NCBI RefSeq assembly: GCF_001629705.1
Contig: NZ_CP015378.1
Coordinates: forward strand, 2,666,001 to 2,730,000
Direction: 5' to 3'
Origin: Fictibacillus phosphorivorans
Lineage (GTDB): Bacteria; Bacillota; Bacilli; Bacillales; Fictibacillaceae
Length of the DNA stretch: 64,000 nucleotides
Shown here: positions 52,746 through 61,453 of the stretch, piece after piece
How positions within the stretch are numbered: position 1 is the stretch's first letter
Layout of the letters: each line of letters opens with the position of its first letter
Made by a program: the position numbers and the translations under genes
Notes under the pieces: generated by a model
The model's database searches: none
Seen by the model: only the letters and a program-made list of their open reading frames with translations
Told to the model about the DNA's origin: nothing

Positions 52746-55157
52746 TTACACCTGCTGATATAACTGGATTTTTTCAATATATTGAGATGCTGCTTGTTTT
52801 GCTTGTTCAGGATCCGTATTCTGAGAATATACGGTAAATACAGGCTGTTCTACGTCTGGAAGGATAAGTGTCCAGCCCCCTTCAGGATGAAAGACTTTAA
52901 TGCCATCAAGCAATTCTACATTGTTGTCACGGATATCCTCCATCAGTCTGCGCATCACTCGCCCTTTCTTATCTTTTGGACAAGGTACATATTCCCGTAG
53001 CATATGCACGTCAGGAAGCATCTCGACGAGTTCAGATAATGTGATCTTCTGCATCGCCATGATCTCTAAAATATGAACGAACGCGTACTGAGCATCATAT
53101 TGATAATTCAGAACGCCATCTCCTACTTCCATGATAGAACGCGGATTTGCTTTCGTACGAATCAGCTTACCTTTTAAACGTTCAGCTATGGAATCGAGAG
53201 CAGATGATCCATATACAGGGATAGCCATCTCTTTTTGCTTACCTTGAGAAAATGCCGTGAAAACATAGAGAGCTAGCATCGTCTCTTCATCCAACACTTC
53301 ACCTGTCTCTGTGATGAGGCGCAGTGTTTCACCCGCTTCTCCGATCAAAACACCGATATTGGCATTTGTAACTCTGACAAAGGAGGCCATCTCCTCTGGT
53401 TTCGTCTGATAAGGAGCGGTGAGAATCTCACAGTTCAATCGATTATATAGATTAGGGATAAAATTCAGATACGGCTGATGATTGTAATTTACTACAACTC
53501 TAAACTTAGCTTCTTGAATTCCCTTTTCTTGTATTTCTTCTAAAAGAGCCGAAATGTAATCTTCGTGTTTATTCGCTTGAATAGCACCTTTACCGATACG
53601 ATCAAATGAAGCACGTCTATAATCTTCCTGCCAATAAGCATTCTCTATCTTTCTTTCAAGATCAGAATGAATCGGAAGTCCTTTATTATCATAGAATTCG
53701 ATCATCAGTTGTTTTTCTCCCGTAGGGTTTGAGAACCTTACGTAAACACCGCCTTCTAAGCGTTCTTCTTCAATCGAGAAACGTACGACTGGTGCGACTG
53801 TAGGACTAATATCGACCGTATGAACTCCAGAAGAATGAAGTCCTTGAATAAAAGATTGCTTGATCATCACTGAAAAGTCATGTGAGTCACTTGCGATGAT
53901 GATCTGTGACCCGTAAGGAAGAACAGCTCCATAGGCCGATGCAAGTCTTGCAATATAATCGGGTGTGATCTCCACGTTTGCGATTCCAGAAACGCCTCTA
54001 GATCCAAACAAAGATTTTGTAGCTTTTTTGCCCCATACGATCGAAGTATGAACAAGTGCTTCTTCAAAGATTTCTTTTTCTGGCCAGATTTTCACATCAG
54101 GTTTTAGCGTCGCATTTCTACCAATCGTACAGTGGTTACCAACTACTGCGTGTTCAAAAACAGAGGCATCTTTTTCTACTTTCGTACCGTTCGCGATCGT
54201 TGCTCCTCTTAGTTCACATTGATCACCTACAAAAACATCGTTCCACAATACCGTTTTCTTTAAAGAGCTTCCTGAGCTTACTACACTATTCTTTCCGACA
54301 ACTGATAGTTTTCCAATATGAGAGCCTTTACGAATAACTGCTCCATCTGCAATACTTACAGGTGCTTCGATCACAGCTCCATCTTCAATAAAAACATTCT
54401 CACCTACCCAAACACCAGGTTCTTTTTCCTCTCCCGCAAAGGGTAGATTCACTAATCCGTTTAACATATCATAATGCGATTGACGATACTGCTGAAGGCT
54501 CCCGATATCAGACCAATATCCTTCTGCTTGGTAACCGAACAAATTTTTATCTTCTTTCATAAGGAGCGGAAACAAATCTTTACTAAAATCAACGGGTACA
54601 TCTTTTTCAATATAACGGAACACTTCTGGTTCGAGTACATAGATACCTGTGTTCACCGTATCACTAAAGACTTCATTCCAGCTTGGCTTCTCAAGAAAAC
54701 GAATGATTTTTCCATCTTGATTGGTCATGATCACACCATATTCTAAGGGTGAATCTACTTGTTTCATAAAGATCGTCGCTATTGACTCTTTATCTTCATG
54801 AAATTGGATACCTTTTTCAAGGTTGAAATCTGTTAGTGCATCACCTGATATCACGATAAAACGCTCATCTAAAAATTCTTCAGCATTCTTAATGGAGCCT
54901 GCTGTTCCGAGAGGCGTATCTTCAACAAAATAATGAAGGTTCACACCAAAATCACGACCATCACCAAAATAGTTTTTAATTGCGTCTGGTAAGTAATGAA
55001 CCGTAACGGCAATATCAGTAATGCCAAATTTCTTCAGAAGTTCGATCCCATATTCCATAACGGGTTTGTGAAGCATCGGCACCATTGGTTTTGGCATATT
55101 GCATGTAAGAGGTCTTAACCTTGTACCTTTTCCACCAGCCATAATTACACCCTTCAT
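52746..55157 (-). CDS. Sugar-phosphate nucleotidyltransferase fused to a degenerate phosphomannomutase-like domain
   Basis: 803 residues in three parts: a nucleotidyltransferase (1-about 235) with intact GGKGTRLRPLT, VISGDALTDF and FLEKPSW motifs; a left-handed beta-helix (about 250-375); and a phosphohexomutase-like domain (about 383-803). The last looks inactive. FGTSGxRG reads FGSRGVSG (384-391), TASHNP is RFSNP (474-478), and the metal loop DGDGDR is GEAGET-like with none of the three Asp (605-610). The nucleotidyltransferase resembles mannose-1-P guanylyltransferase and GlgC, so GDP-mannose or NDP-glucose are both possible. TAATG overlap with the upstream glycosyltransferase. Confidence 0.85.
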   Translation of the reverse strand: MKGVIMAGGKGTRLRPLTCNMPKPMVPMLHKPVMEYGIELLKKFGITDIAVTVHYLPDAIKNYFGDGRDFGVNLHYFVEDTPLGTAGSIKNAEEFLDERFIVISGDALTDFNLEKGIQFHEDKESIATIFMKQVDSPLEYGVIMTNQDGKIIRFLEKPSWNEVFSDTVNTGIYVLEPEVFRYIEKDVPVDFSKDLFPLLMKEDKNLFGYQAEGYWSDIGSLQQYRQSHYDMLNGLVNLPFAGEEKEPGVWVGENVFIEDGAVIEAPVSIADGAVIRKGSHIGKLSVVGKNSVVSSGSSLKKTVLWNDVFVGDQCELRGATIANGTKVEKDASVFEHAVVGNHCTIGRNATLKPDVKIWPEKEIFEEALVHTSIVWGKKATKSLFGSRGVSGIANVEITPDYIARLASAYGAVLPYGSQIIIASDSHDFSVMIKQSFIQGLHSSGVHTVDISPTVAPVVRFSIEEERLEGGVYVRFSNPTGEKQLMIEFYDNKGLPIHSDLERKIENAYWQEDYRRASFDRIGKGAIQANKHEDYISALLEEIQEKGIQEAKFRVVVNYNHQPYLNFIPNLYNRLNCEILTAPYQTKPEEMASFVRVTNANIGVLIGEAGETLRLITETGEVLDEETMLALYVFTAFSQGKQKEMAIPVYGSSALDSIAERLKGKLIRTKANPRSIMEVGDGVLNYQYDAQYAFVHILEIMAMQKITLSELVEMLPDVHMLREYVPCPKDKKGRVMRRLMEDIRDNNVELLDGIKVFHPEGGWTLILPDVEQPVFTVYSQNTDPEQAKQAASQYIEKIQLYQQV

Positions 55158-57958
55158 TAAACGATACCTCCCACTTTTGATGTTTTATTTTGTTCTGTCT
55201 TATAGAGTTCTGCAGTCTTTTCAGCAATTGAATCCCAACTAAAAACGGTTCTTGCTGTTTCTTCACCATTTCTGGCCATTTCTTGGCAGCGTTCACGATT
55301 GCTAAGGATATATTCTACAGCCCATACAATACTGCCTGGATCGTTCGGATATATTTTCAATCCCGTTTTTTCATGATCTACAATTTCCCTTAACCCACCC
55401 GTATCAGAAACAATGGTCAGTTTTCCTGAAGCCATCCCTTCTAATGCAACAATGCCAAACGGTTCATAATGACTTGGAAAGATGGCAGCGTCCGCTTTTG
55501 CAAACCATTTATTTCTTTCCTCATCGCTAACGAATCCTGTAAGATGAACATATTCTTCTAGGTTCCTCTGTCTGATCATTTCTTTTAGTTCATCCATTAA
55601 CGGACCTTTTCCAGCAATTACAAACCTGACGTGTTTGCCAGAACTTCTTAGTAGATCTGCAGCCTCTATGATCGTTTGGAATCCTTTTTCTTTTACAAGT
55701 CTGCCAACTGAAAAAAGAAGAAGTTCATTCTCGTTTTTCGTATCCTCTAAAGAGGTACCTTGTTCGAATGTAATCTGTTCTGGATCTATGCCGTTTGGTA
55801 GAATCGTTATCTTTTCCTCTGGAATGCTAAAGACCTCTGTACATTCATTCTTCATATAGTCACTGCAGACGATCAGACTGTCTGACCCATCCATAAGCTC
55901 CCATTCTTTCTGATTAATCTCGTATTGAAGAGGTGAGGTTATCCCATTGTTTCTTCCATGTTCTGTTGCATGAATCGTGGTGATCAACGGAAGGTTCAAT
56001 TCTTTCTTGATGACTAGTGCCGATACCGAAACAAGCCAATCATGAGCATGAATACAATCAAAATCAAACTTACTTGCTAATGCTAAAGCTTGTTCAGTGA
56101 TGGCCATATTCAAACTTCCTGTCCAGTGAAAAAACGATGAGAAATTCGGCTGTTTACCAGCAACACGGTACACATGGACACCATTATTCACTTCATGTTC
56201 CGGGTATCCCGGAACCGAAGAAGTAATCACATATACTTCTGTTCCTTGTTCGACTAATTTTCTTGAAAGATCGAACACATGCCGTGCTAACCCGCCTACT
56301 ACCATAGGAGGGAACTCCCATGAAAGCATTAATATCTTCTTTTTACCTTTACCATTTTGGTCATTATAGTGAGACGTCACATACTCATCATGTTTATTCT
56401 TAAAGTAGTGCCACAGACCTGTTGTCAGCATGAAAGGATATTTGTTTTCATAATCTGCTATCTCATTTGGATGATACGTTTTATTCTCAATCGATCGATT
56501 CAGTTCATGAAACCTTTCGATATGTTCTTGAAATCTTGACTTCGCATATTCTGTTGCACTATTACCTTCAATAATGAAAGCCCAATCCGAACTAGCAGCC
56601 AGCATCCATTCCCGAACCATTTGGTCTGCATATCGTTCCACAACGATGTTAGGTTCGTTATATGAAAGACGAGCTGCTAGTTGGACCAGCTTTCTTTCAC
56701 AGTGATGCAAGTGTCGGTACATCCAAGCGTTGGACTCATTCAGCCATACTTCGCCTGTTTGATTTCTTCCCCATGTAGAAAAGCATGGTCTTACAGTTTC
56801 TAAATCCTGATAATGTCTTGTTAAAAATTCTTGAGGTGTGATCCACGTGATGTTTTGTTCTGTTGAAACGTTCATGGATTGAAGTAAAAATTCTGGTCCT
56901 TCAAACCACCAGTGTCCAAATAGCTCAGCATCAAACGGTGCAGTAATTAGTTGAGGAGGGTAAGATTGTTCGTTGGTATGTAGATACTCATTAATACGAT
57001 GACAAAAGTCTTCTGCATGATTCTGTACTTTATTTAAAGCCCAGTCTCTTTGGTACCAGTCTTTGTTCTCGGTTTTTCCTGTTATCCGCCAATACTTTAA
57101 ACCTGTATCGACTCGAATCCCATCTGGGTGAATAAAGCTCTTTATATAATCGTTCTCTCGCTCATAAGCGACATCTCGATAAAACTCTCGATAATCGAAA
57201 TCGCCCGGATAGCCCACAGAGGAATTCCAGATCGTTTCTGAAATAGTTTGATTTCTTGAGAACAATGCCACCCCGTGCGGTGAATATACCGGAGCTCCAA
57301 TCCCTTTTGATGGAAGAGGTTTACTCCTAAGTAAAGTTTCCTCATCTACGAAAGTGAATTGAATACCTGCATCAGCTAAAGCTTTATCTACTCCGGGAGA
57401 GTAAGCACATTCTGGCAGCCAGAATCCTTTAGGTTTTTCCCCAAAGAACTTTTCAAATGTTTTAACGCCTGCAAAGATTTGAGCTTTAACTCCTTGCTCC
57501 GTTTGAATATATGGAAGGAATGCGTGGGTTGCTGAGGAAGTGATACAGTGAACCTTCCCAAGATCCATATAGCGTTTAAAAGCATCTGTAACTTTACAAT
57601 CAAACTTTTGATAGGTGTCCATAATTCTTTTGTAGCGGTCTTCGTAAAAAGCAATAATCTTTTGTTCTTCCTTGTTTGTAGAATGCTTTTTTTCTTTTTT
57701 AACAAGTTTTATCGTAAGGTCTAAATGTTCAAGATACCTTTTTTGTATGACTGGATCGTTGAGTAACTCTAACAAAGGTGATGAGAATGATAAGGTCCAA
57801 GACAAGTTTTCAGGCTGATCTTCGAGTACCCATAACAACGGGATATATGTCTCAGTGAGTGCCTCAAATACCCATCTTTCCTCTAATCGATTTGCTTCTT
57901 TATGCCTCACATAAGGAAGGTGAGCGTGCAAGACTAATGAAAAATACCCGTTAGACAT
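55157..57958 (-). CDS. GH57 branching-enzyme-like module fused to GT4 glycosyltransferase
   Basis: 933 residues. The N-terminal module (1-about 520) is GH57/DUF1957: HAHLPY (11-16), WLPECAY with nucleophile E183, and PFDAELFGHWW with acid/base D343, positions close to those of known GH57 alpha-glucan branching enzymes, plus SSDWAF near 456. The C-terminal module (541-933) is GT-B, GT4 family: SWEFPPMVVGGLARH, HAHDWL, GRLVKEKGF and EPFGIVALEGMASG, related to glycogen/maltosyl synthases. Cytoplasmic. A synthase and a branching enzyme in one chain suggest polymerising and branching the same alpha-glucan. It starts 11 bases after the DUF4912 gene, GGAG upstream. Confidence 0.9.
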   Translation of the reverse strand: MSNGYFSLVLHAHLPYVRHKEANRLEERWVFEALTETYIPLLWVLEDQPENLSWTLSFSSPLLELLNDPVIQKRYLEHLDLTIKLVKKEKKHSTNKEEQKIIAFYEDRYKRIMDTYQKFDCKVTDAFKRYMDLGKVHCITSSATHAFLPYIQTEQGVKAQIFAGVKTFEKFFGEKPKGFWLPECAYSPGVDKALADAGIQFTFVDEETLLRSKPLPSKGIGAPVYSPHGVALFSRNQTISETIWNSSVGYPGDFDYREFYRDVAYERENDYIKSFIHPDGIRVDTGLKYWRITGKTENKDWYQRDWALNKVQNHAEDFCHRINEYLHTNEQSYPPQLITAPFDAELFGHWWFEGPEFLLQSMNVSTEQNITWITPQEFLTRHYQDLETVRPCFSTWGRNQTGEVWLNESNAWMYRHLHHCERKLVQLAARLSYNEPNIVVERYADQMVREWMLAASSDWAFIIEGNSATEYAKSRFQEHIERFHELNRSIENKTYHPNEIADYENKYPFMLTTGLWHYFKNKHDEYVTSHYNDQNGKGKKKILMLSWEFPPMVVGGLARHVFDLSRKLVEQGTEVYVITSSVPGYPEHEVNNGVHVYRVAGKQPNFSSFFHWTGSLNMAITEQALALASKFDFDCIHAHDWLVSVSALVIKKELNLPLITTIHATEHGRNNGITSPLQYEINQKEWELMDGSDSLIVCSDYMKNECTEVFSIPEEKITILPNGIDPEQITFEQGTSLEDTKNENELLLFSVGRLVKEKGFQTIIEAADLLRSSGKHVRFVIAGKGPLMDELKEMIRQRNLEEYVHLTGFVSDEERNKWFAKADAAIFPSHYEPFGIVALEGMASGKLTIVSDTGGLREIVDHEKTGLKIYPNDPGSIVWAVEYILSNRERCQEMARNGEETARTVFSWDSIAEKTAELYKTEQNKTSKVGGIV

Positions 57959-57969
57959 GTTTTACTCTC

Positions 57970-58617
57970 CTATCTAATTTTTTGATAATAAGAATAGGTC
58001 GAAAAATTTTCAAGCCATTCCGGTTGTTCAACTCTTTGGTGTTTCCATCTGTCGATTTTTTCATCATGATTACTGTTATATAAAGAAGGGCTAGTTTCTG
58101 CAGGATTAGATCGTAATAGAGTAAAAAAACTGCCATCGAAGGTACGTGTCCCAATATCAACGATATATGTTCTCCCAGGTTCTAAGGATTGCAGGAACCA
58201 GTTGTTCGTCATCGGCGGAAGCTCTACTTCAAACGTCCGATGCGCATTATGTCCGAAGAAATCAATGTCAGTCACGTCATATATTTTTAATATCGAAGGA
58301 AGGTCTTCCCATTTCGTGCGAAAGTGATGTTCTGCCATCTGCTTTGTTGATTCTGAAAAACTCCAATAAGCATACAAACTATCAGGGCTCCTTGGCATCA
58401 AATGAACATTAGCCTCTTCATATTCGAAAGGCATCGACCACTTATCTACTTTAAGAACGGGTTGAGATGAAAGTTCATGAGTGGTTGGTACTTGCTGCTG
58501 CCGGTATTTATTCCAGCGATACTGAACCTTTCCTAAAGACATGTTCATTCTTTGTGCGATCTCTTGAAGAGTTAAACCATTCTCCTTTAATTTCACAATA
58601 TCTTCGATCAAGTTCAT
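57970..58617 (-). CDS. HTH plus DUF4912 protein
   Basis: 215 residues. Residues about 8-42 (LKENGLTLQEIAQRMNMSLG) look like a helix-turn-helix, as in sigma region 4 or LuxR-type recognition helices. Residues about 70-185 match DUF4912, with PRSPDSLYAYWSFSE, LKIYDVTDIDFFG and EPGRTYIVDIGTRT. DUF4912 is uncharacterised; I recall it near GH57-type branching enzymes in other bacteria. First gene of the glucan operon. It could be a regulator that senses the glucan, or a scaffold or carbohydrate-binding component. ATG at 58617 with AGGATGAGG upstream. Confidence 0.82.
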   Translation of the reverse strand: MNLIEDIVKLKENGLTLQEIAQRMNMSLGKVQYRWNKYRQQQVPTTHELSSQPVLKVDKWSMPFEYEEANVHLMPRSPDSLYAYWSFSESTKQMAEHHFRTKWEDLPSILKIYDVTDIDFFGHNAHRTFEVELPPMTNNWFLQSLEPGRTYIVDIGTRTFDGSFFTLLRSNPAETSPSLYNSNHDEKIDRWKHQRVEQPEWLENFSTYSYYQKIR

Positions 58618-58984
58618 CACCTCATCCTAATCAATTATTCTAATAAACGTTTTTTATTACCATATTTTTTATAATCGTATCACTGGATATTTTTATATAC
58701 AATGTGTCAAAAAAGTCGAAAAATGGCGCTTCCTTATCCCACTTGAGATTTCCGTATATGTAAAGTTTTTGTAACCGGTTAATATCTCAGATTATTCTGT
58801 CAAATTGACAAAGTAAGACAAAAACCGTCGTTTTTATATCCCTAGCTCCTTCGTTTTATTGGAGAGAAATGAGAAAATAGTCGAATTGTAGTAATTTGTG
58901 TAAACTTTTGCGAAAAAACCTATACCACAGCAAAATACTATGTTATAAAAGTAAAGGGTATAGCTTTAAATTAGGGAGGATATT
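58618..58984. other. Divergent control region, glucan operon / small envelope genes
   Basis: About 365 bases, AT-rich, no gene. It must contain promoters for the DUF4912 gene (minus) and the 58985 gene (plus). TTGACA at about 58704 on the minus strand has no matching -10 at normal spacing; a SigG-like GTATA...GATTATA pair is too widely spaced. I cannot name a sigma factor. Confidence 0.45.
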
Positions 58985-59176
58985 ATGGAGTTTGCTATTT
59001 TTGGATTGTTACTAGTAGGTGTTATTCTTTTGATTCTTTCCTTTAGAAAAAACAAGGAAGCTTCAGTTGAGACACAGCTCGAGAACTTTACTATTCAGTT
59101 AATGAAAGAGATCTATCAAATAAAAAAGAAACTAAAAGTTCTTGAAGATGAAATGATGATTAACGATAAGAACTAA
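58985..59176 (+). CDS. Small membrane protein with coiled coil
   Basis: 63 residues: an N-terminal membrane helix (about 2-20, FAIFGLLLVGVILLILSF), then a charged, probably coiled-coil helix (ETQLENFTIQLMKEIYQIKKKLKVLEDEMM). GGGAGGATATT precedes the ATG. It begins a two-gene run with the MltG-like gene, 19 bases before it. Function unknown; possibly equivalent to B. subtilis yqzD/yqzC in location, but I cannot be certain. Confidence 0.75.
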   Translation: MEFAIFGLLLVGVILLILSFRKNKEASVETQLENFTIQLMKEIYQIKKKLKVLEDEMMINDKN

Positions 59177-59195
59177 TTTGTGAGGGGTAATGGGT

Positions 59196-59666
59196 ATGAC
59201 AAGCAAAAACCTTCGCGGATTTTCAGCAGGTATAATCCTTTCAACAGGAATTTTGGCTGGTTTTTATTATACGGCTGATGATGCTGATAAAACTTCTGAA
59301 CTAACAGAAGAATCGGTAGCTCAATATCTTTCTGAAAAAGGCGAGTTAGCAATTTCAAAGGAAGAGTATACTTCACTTAAAGACACGGATCATACAGTTG
59401 CTGCTCCGGTTGCAATAGAAGAACCAAAAGCTGTTCCTCCAAAAGAGGAAGAAAAAGTGTATCAGATGACTTTAACGATTACTCAAGGAATGAGTACAGG
59501 AGAAGTATGTGATCTTCTGCAAAAAGAGAACATCATTAAAAATAGCGATGAGTTCTTAAAATATCTTCGCTCGAATAACTTAGAAGGCGCTGTAAGAGCT
59601 GAATCTCACCAAGTAAACAGCAAGATGAGCTTTGATGAGATCGCGAAAGAAATAACAAGTTCATAA
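59196..59666 (+). CDS. YceG/MltG-like N-domain protein without the catalytic part
   Basis: 156 residues: an N-terminal membrane segment (about 7-25), an acidic Pro/Glu-rich linker (about 60-90) and a C-terminal domain resembling the LysM-like part of MltG (LTITQGMSTGEVCDLLQKENIIK, then FLKYLRSNNLEGAVR). The catalytic transglycosylase domain of MltG is absent, and there is no room for it before the stop. It may bind peptidoglycan or regulate true MltG. ATG at 59196 is eight bases from GAGGGG; ATG at 59190 is too close. Confidence 0.78.
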   Translation: MTSKNLRGFSAGIILSTGILAGFYYTADDADKTSELTEESVAQYLSEKGELAISKEEYTSLKDTDHTVAAPVAIEEPKAVPPKEEEKVYQMTLTITQGMSTGEVCDLLQKENIIKNSDEFLKYLRSNNLEGAVRAESHQVNSKMSFDEIAKEITSS

Positions 59667-59702
59667 TTCTACATAATATAATAAAGGCTGTTTTCGTAAA
59701 CT

Positions 59703-59856
59703 TTGTTGCTTTTGAAAGTGTTGATTTCCGTTTCAGGTGCTCGCTTTCCGGGGGGCAGCCGGTGAGCCACATTCGTTCGTTTCACTCTTAAGTGTCTCAC
59801 CTGCCCGCCTGTCCTAGCCGAGAGTCTCCCACCTTTCACTACAATCAATTGTCAAA
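59703..59856 (+). repeat. Dispersed hairpin-like repeat, copy B
   Basis: Same element as 3592-3744, same orientation. Contains GCTCGCTTTCCGG, CCGGTGAGCCACATTC, AGTGTCTCACCTGCC and CCGCCTGTCCTAGCCGAGAGT, and ends CAATCAATTGTCAAA. It lies in the convergent space between the MltG-like gene and phoU; it may replace or add to termination there. Inverted ends could extend to 59862. Confidence 0.75.
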
Positions 59857-59900
59857 GGTGACAAAGAGTTTAAAGTAACATTTTTTAGAAAAGTACAATA

Positions 59901-59933
59901 ATAAAAGAAGCGAGCAGTGCTCGCTTCTTTTAT
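59901..59933. terminator. Terminator of the pst/phoU operon
   Basis: Perfect 14-bp stem AAAAGAAGCGAGCA/TGCTCGCTTCTTTT with a 1-nt centre (effective loop about 3 nt), A- and T-runs on both sides; probably bidirectional. Confidence 0.88.
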
Positions 59934-59937
59934 TTGT

Positions 59938-60597
59938 TTAATCGTTTAAACCGTATCTCTTTCCTTTTACAAGAAAGATGATGCTTTCTGCAATATTCGT
60001 TGCGTGGTCCGCTGTACGCTCGATATATCTGCATACAAACAGAAGCTGACTGATCTGAGAAAGGTGATCAGGATTTTTAGTCATGAGCTCTAATAGTTCT
60101 TTTATAATCTTTCCGTACGTTTCATCTACTTCATCGTCTAATTCTGCTAGTTGTTTCGCTAAAGCAACATCTTCTTCTACATATGCTTTTGTAGCGGTTG
60201 TAAGCATAGCAATCGCATGATGCGCCATCTTAGGAAGCTCTTCTAATGGTTTGATGAGTTCTTGCTTCCCGATTCGAATGGTTGACTTTGCGATATTAAC
60301 CGCAAAGTCAGCCATTCTTTCGATATCAGATGATATTTTGATGGCAGCAATGATTCGTCTAAGATCAGATGCTACAGGTGCTTGTTTAGCGATTAAGAGG
60401 ATGGCCATGTCGTTGATTTCATCTTCAAGGACATTGATACGATTATCATTTTCAATAATCTGTAGGGCTTTATCAAGATCTTGATTCTTTAATGCTTCGA
60501 CAGAGAGCTCTAATGCTTCCTCTGCCAATTTAGAAATCTGAACGATCGCTTGTTTCATCTCTTCTAATTGAAGCTGAAAATTTTCACGAACAACCAT
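59938..60597 (-). CDS. phoU: Phosphate signalling protein PhoU
   Basis: 219-residue, all-helical repeat protein that links the Pst transporter to the phosphate sensor kinase. It has two PhoU repeats with the metal-binding signatures ENDNRINVLEDEIND (about 47-61) and ELDDEVDETYGKI (about 150-162), and RYIERTADHATNIAESI near the end. AGGAG precedes the ATG. B. subtilis itself has no phoU in its pst operon, so this is a difference. 24 bases after pstB. Confidence 0.95.
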   Translation of the reverse strand: MVVRENFQLQLEEMKQAIVQISKLAEEALELSVEALKNQDLDKALQIIENDNRINVLEDEINDMAILLIAKQAPVASDLRRIIAAIKISSDIERMADFAVNIAKSTIRIGKQELIKPLEELPKMAHHAIAMLTTATKAYVEEDVALAKQLAELDDEVDETYGKIIKELLELMTKNPDHLSQISQLLFVCRYIERTADHATNIAESIIFLVKGKRYGLND

Positions 60598-60621
60598 TTA
60601 TCTCACTCCTATTTTCTTTGT

Positions 60622-61431
60622 TTAACCGAATCTACCTGTAATATAATCTTCTGTTCGCTTATCTGATGGATTCGAGAACAATGTACTTGTATCTGTATAT
60701 TCCACAACTTCTCCATTTAAGAAAAATGCTGTACGATCTGAAATACGAGCAGCTTGTTGCATATTATGTGTCACGATAACGATGCTATAATCTTTCTTAA
60801 GTTCTTGCACCAGTTCTTCCACTTTTAGAGTAGAGATCGGATCAAGCGCAGAAGTAGGTTCATCCATAAGAATGACATCTGGTTCGATCGCTAAGCATCT
60901 TGCAATACATAAACGCTGTTGTTGACCACCAGATAAGCCGTAAGCATTCTCGTGAAGACGGTCTTTCACTTCGTCCCAGATTGCAGCGCCTTTTAAGCTT
61001 TTCTCTACAACTTCATCTAAGACCTTTTTGTTCTTAATCCCATGAATACGAGGGCCGTAAGCTACATTCTCATAAATAGACTTAGGAAACGGATTTGGTT
61101 TTTGAAACACCATACCGACTTGTGTACGAAGTTCTTCCACACCGTATTTAGGAGTGAAAATATTCTTTTCTCGATACACAATTTCCCCTGACATACGAAC
61201 GATTGGAACCATTTCTACCATTCTGTTTAACGTTTTAATAAACGTTGACTTACCGCAACCTGATGGTCCGATGATTGCCGTAACCTGCTTTTCTGGAATA
61301 TCAAATTTAATATCTTTTAAGGCATGATCCTGTCCATACCATAAGTTTAGGTTATTAATCTTAAAGACAGGTGTGAAATCCTGTTCTTTTTCACTCTTTT
61401 GAACCATTTGTTTGTTGATTGTAATATCCAT
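60622..61431 (-). CDS. pstB: Phosphate ABC transporter ATP-binding protein
   Basis: ATPase of the high-affinity phosphate importer. The 269 residues have Walker [10 protein letters not shown] (about 55-63), the Q-loop [10 protein letters not shown], signature LSGGQQQR, Walker [13 protein letters not shown] and the H-loop THNMQQA. Only one pstB is here, unlike the two in B. subtilis. AGGAGG before the ATG; 22 bases after pstA. Confidence 0.97.
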   Translation of the reverse strand: MDITINKQMVQKSEKEQDFTPVFKINNLNLWYGQDHALKDIKFDIPEKQVTAIIGPSGCGKSTFIKTLNRMVEMVPIVRMSGEIVYREKNIFTPKYGVEELRTQVGMVFQKPNPFPKSIYENVAYGPRIHGIKNKKVLDEVVEKSLKGAAIWDEVKDRLHENAYGLSGGQQQRLCIARCLAIEPDVILMDEPTSALDPISTLKVEELVQELKKDYSIVIVTHNMQQAARISDRTAFFLNGEVVEYTDTSTLFSNPSDKRTEDYITGRFG

Positions 61432-61453
61432 GCTCTCGTCCTCCTACTCTCTA

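Noticed and set aside
52746..55157. Assignment of the 803-residue protein as an active bifunctional mannose-1-P guanylyltransferase/phosphomannomutase
   Set aside because: The mutase metal loop lacks all aspartates and the phosphoserine loop is altered, so only the nucleotidyltransferase function is claimed.
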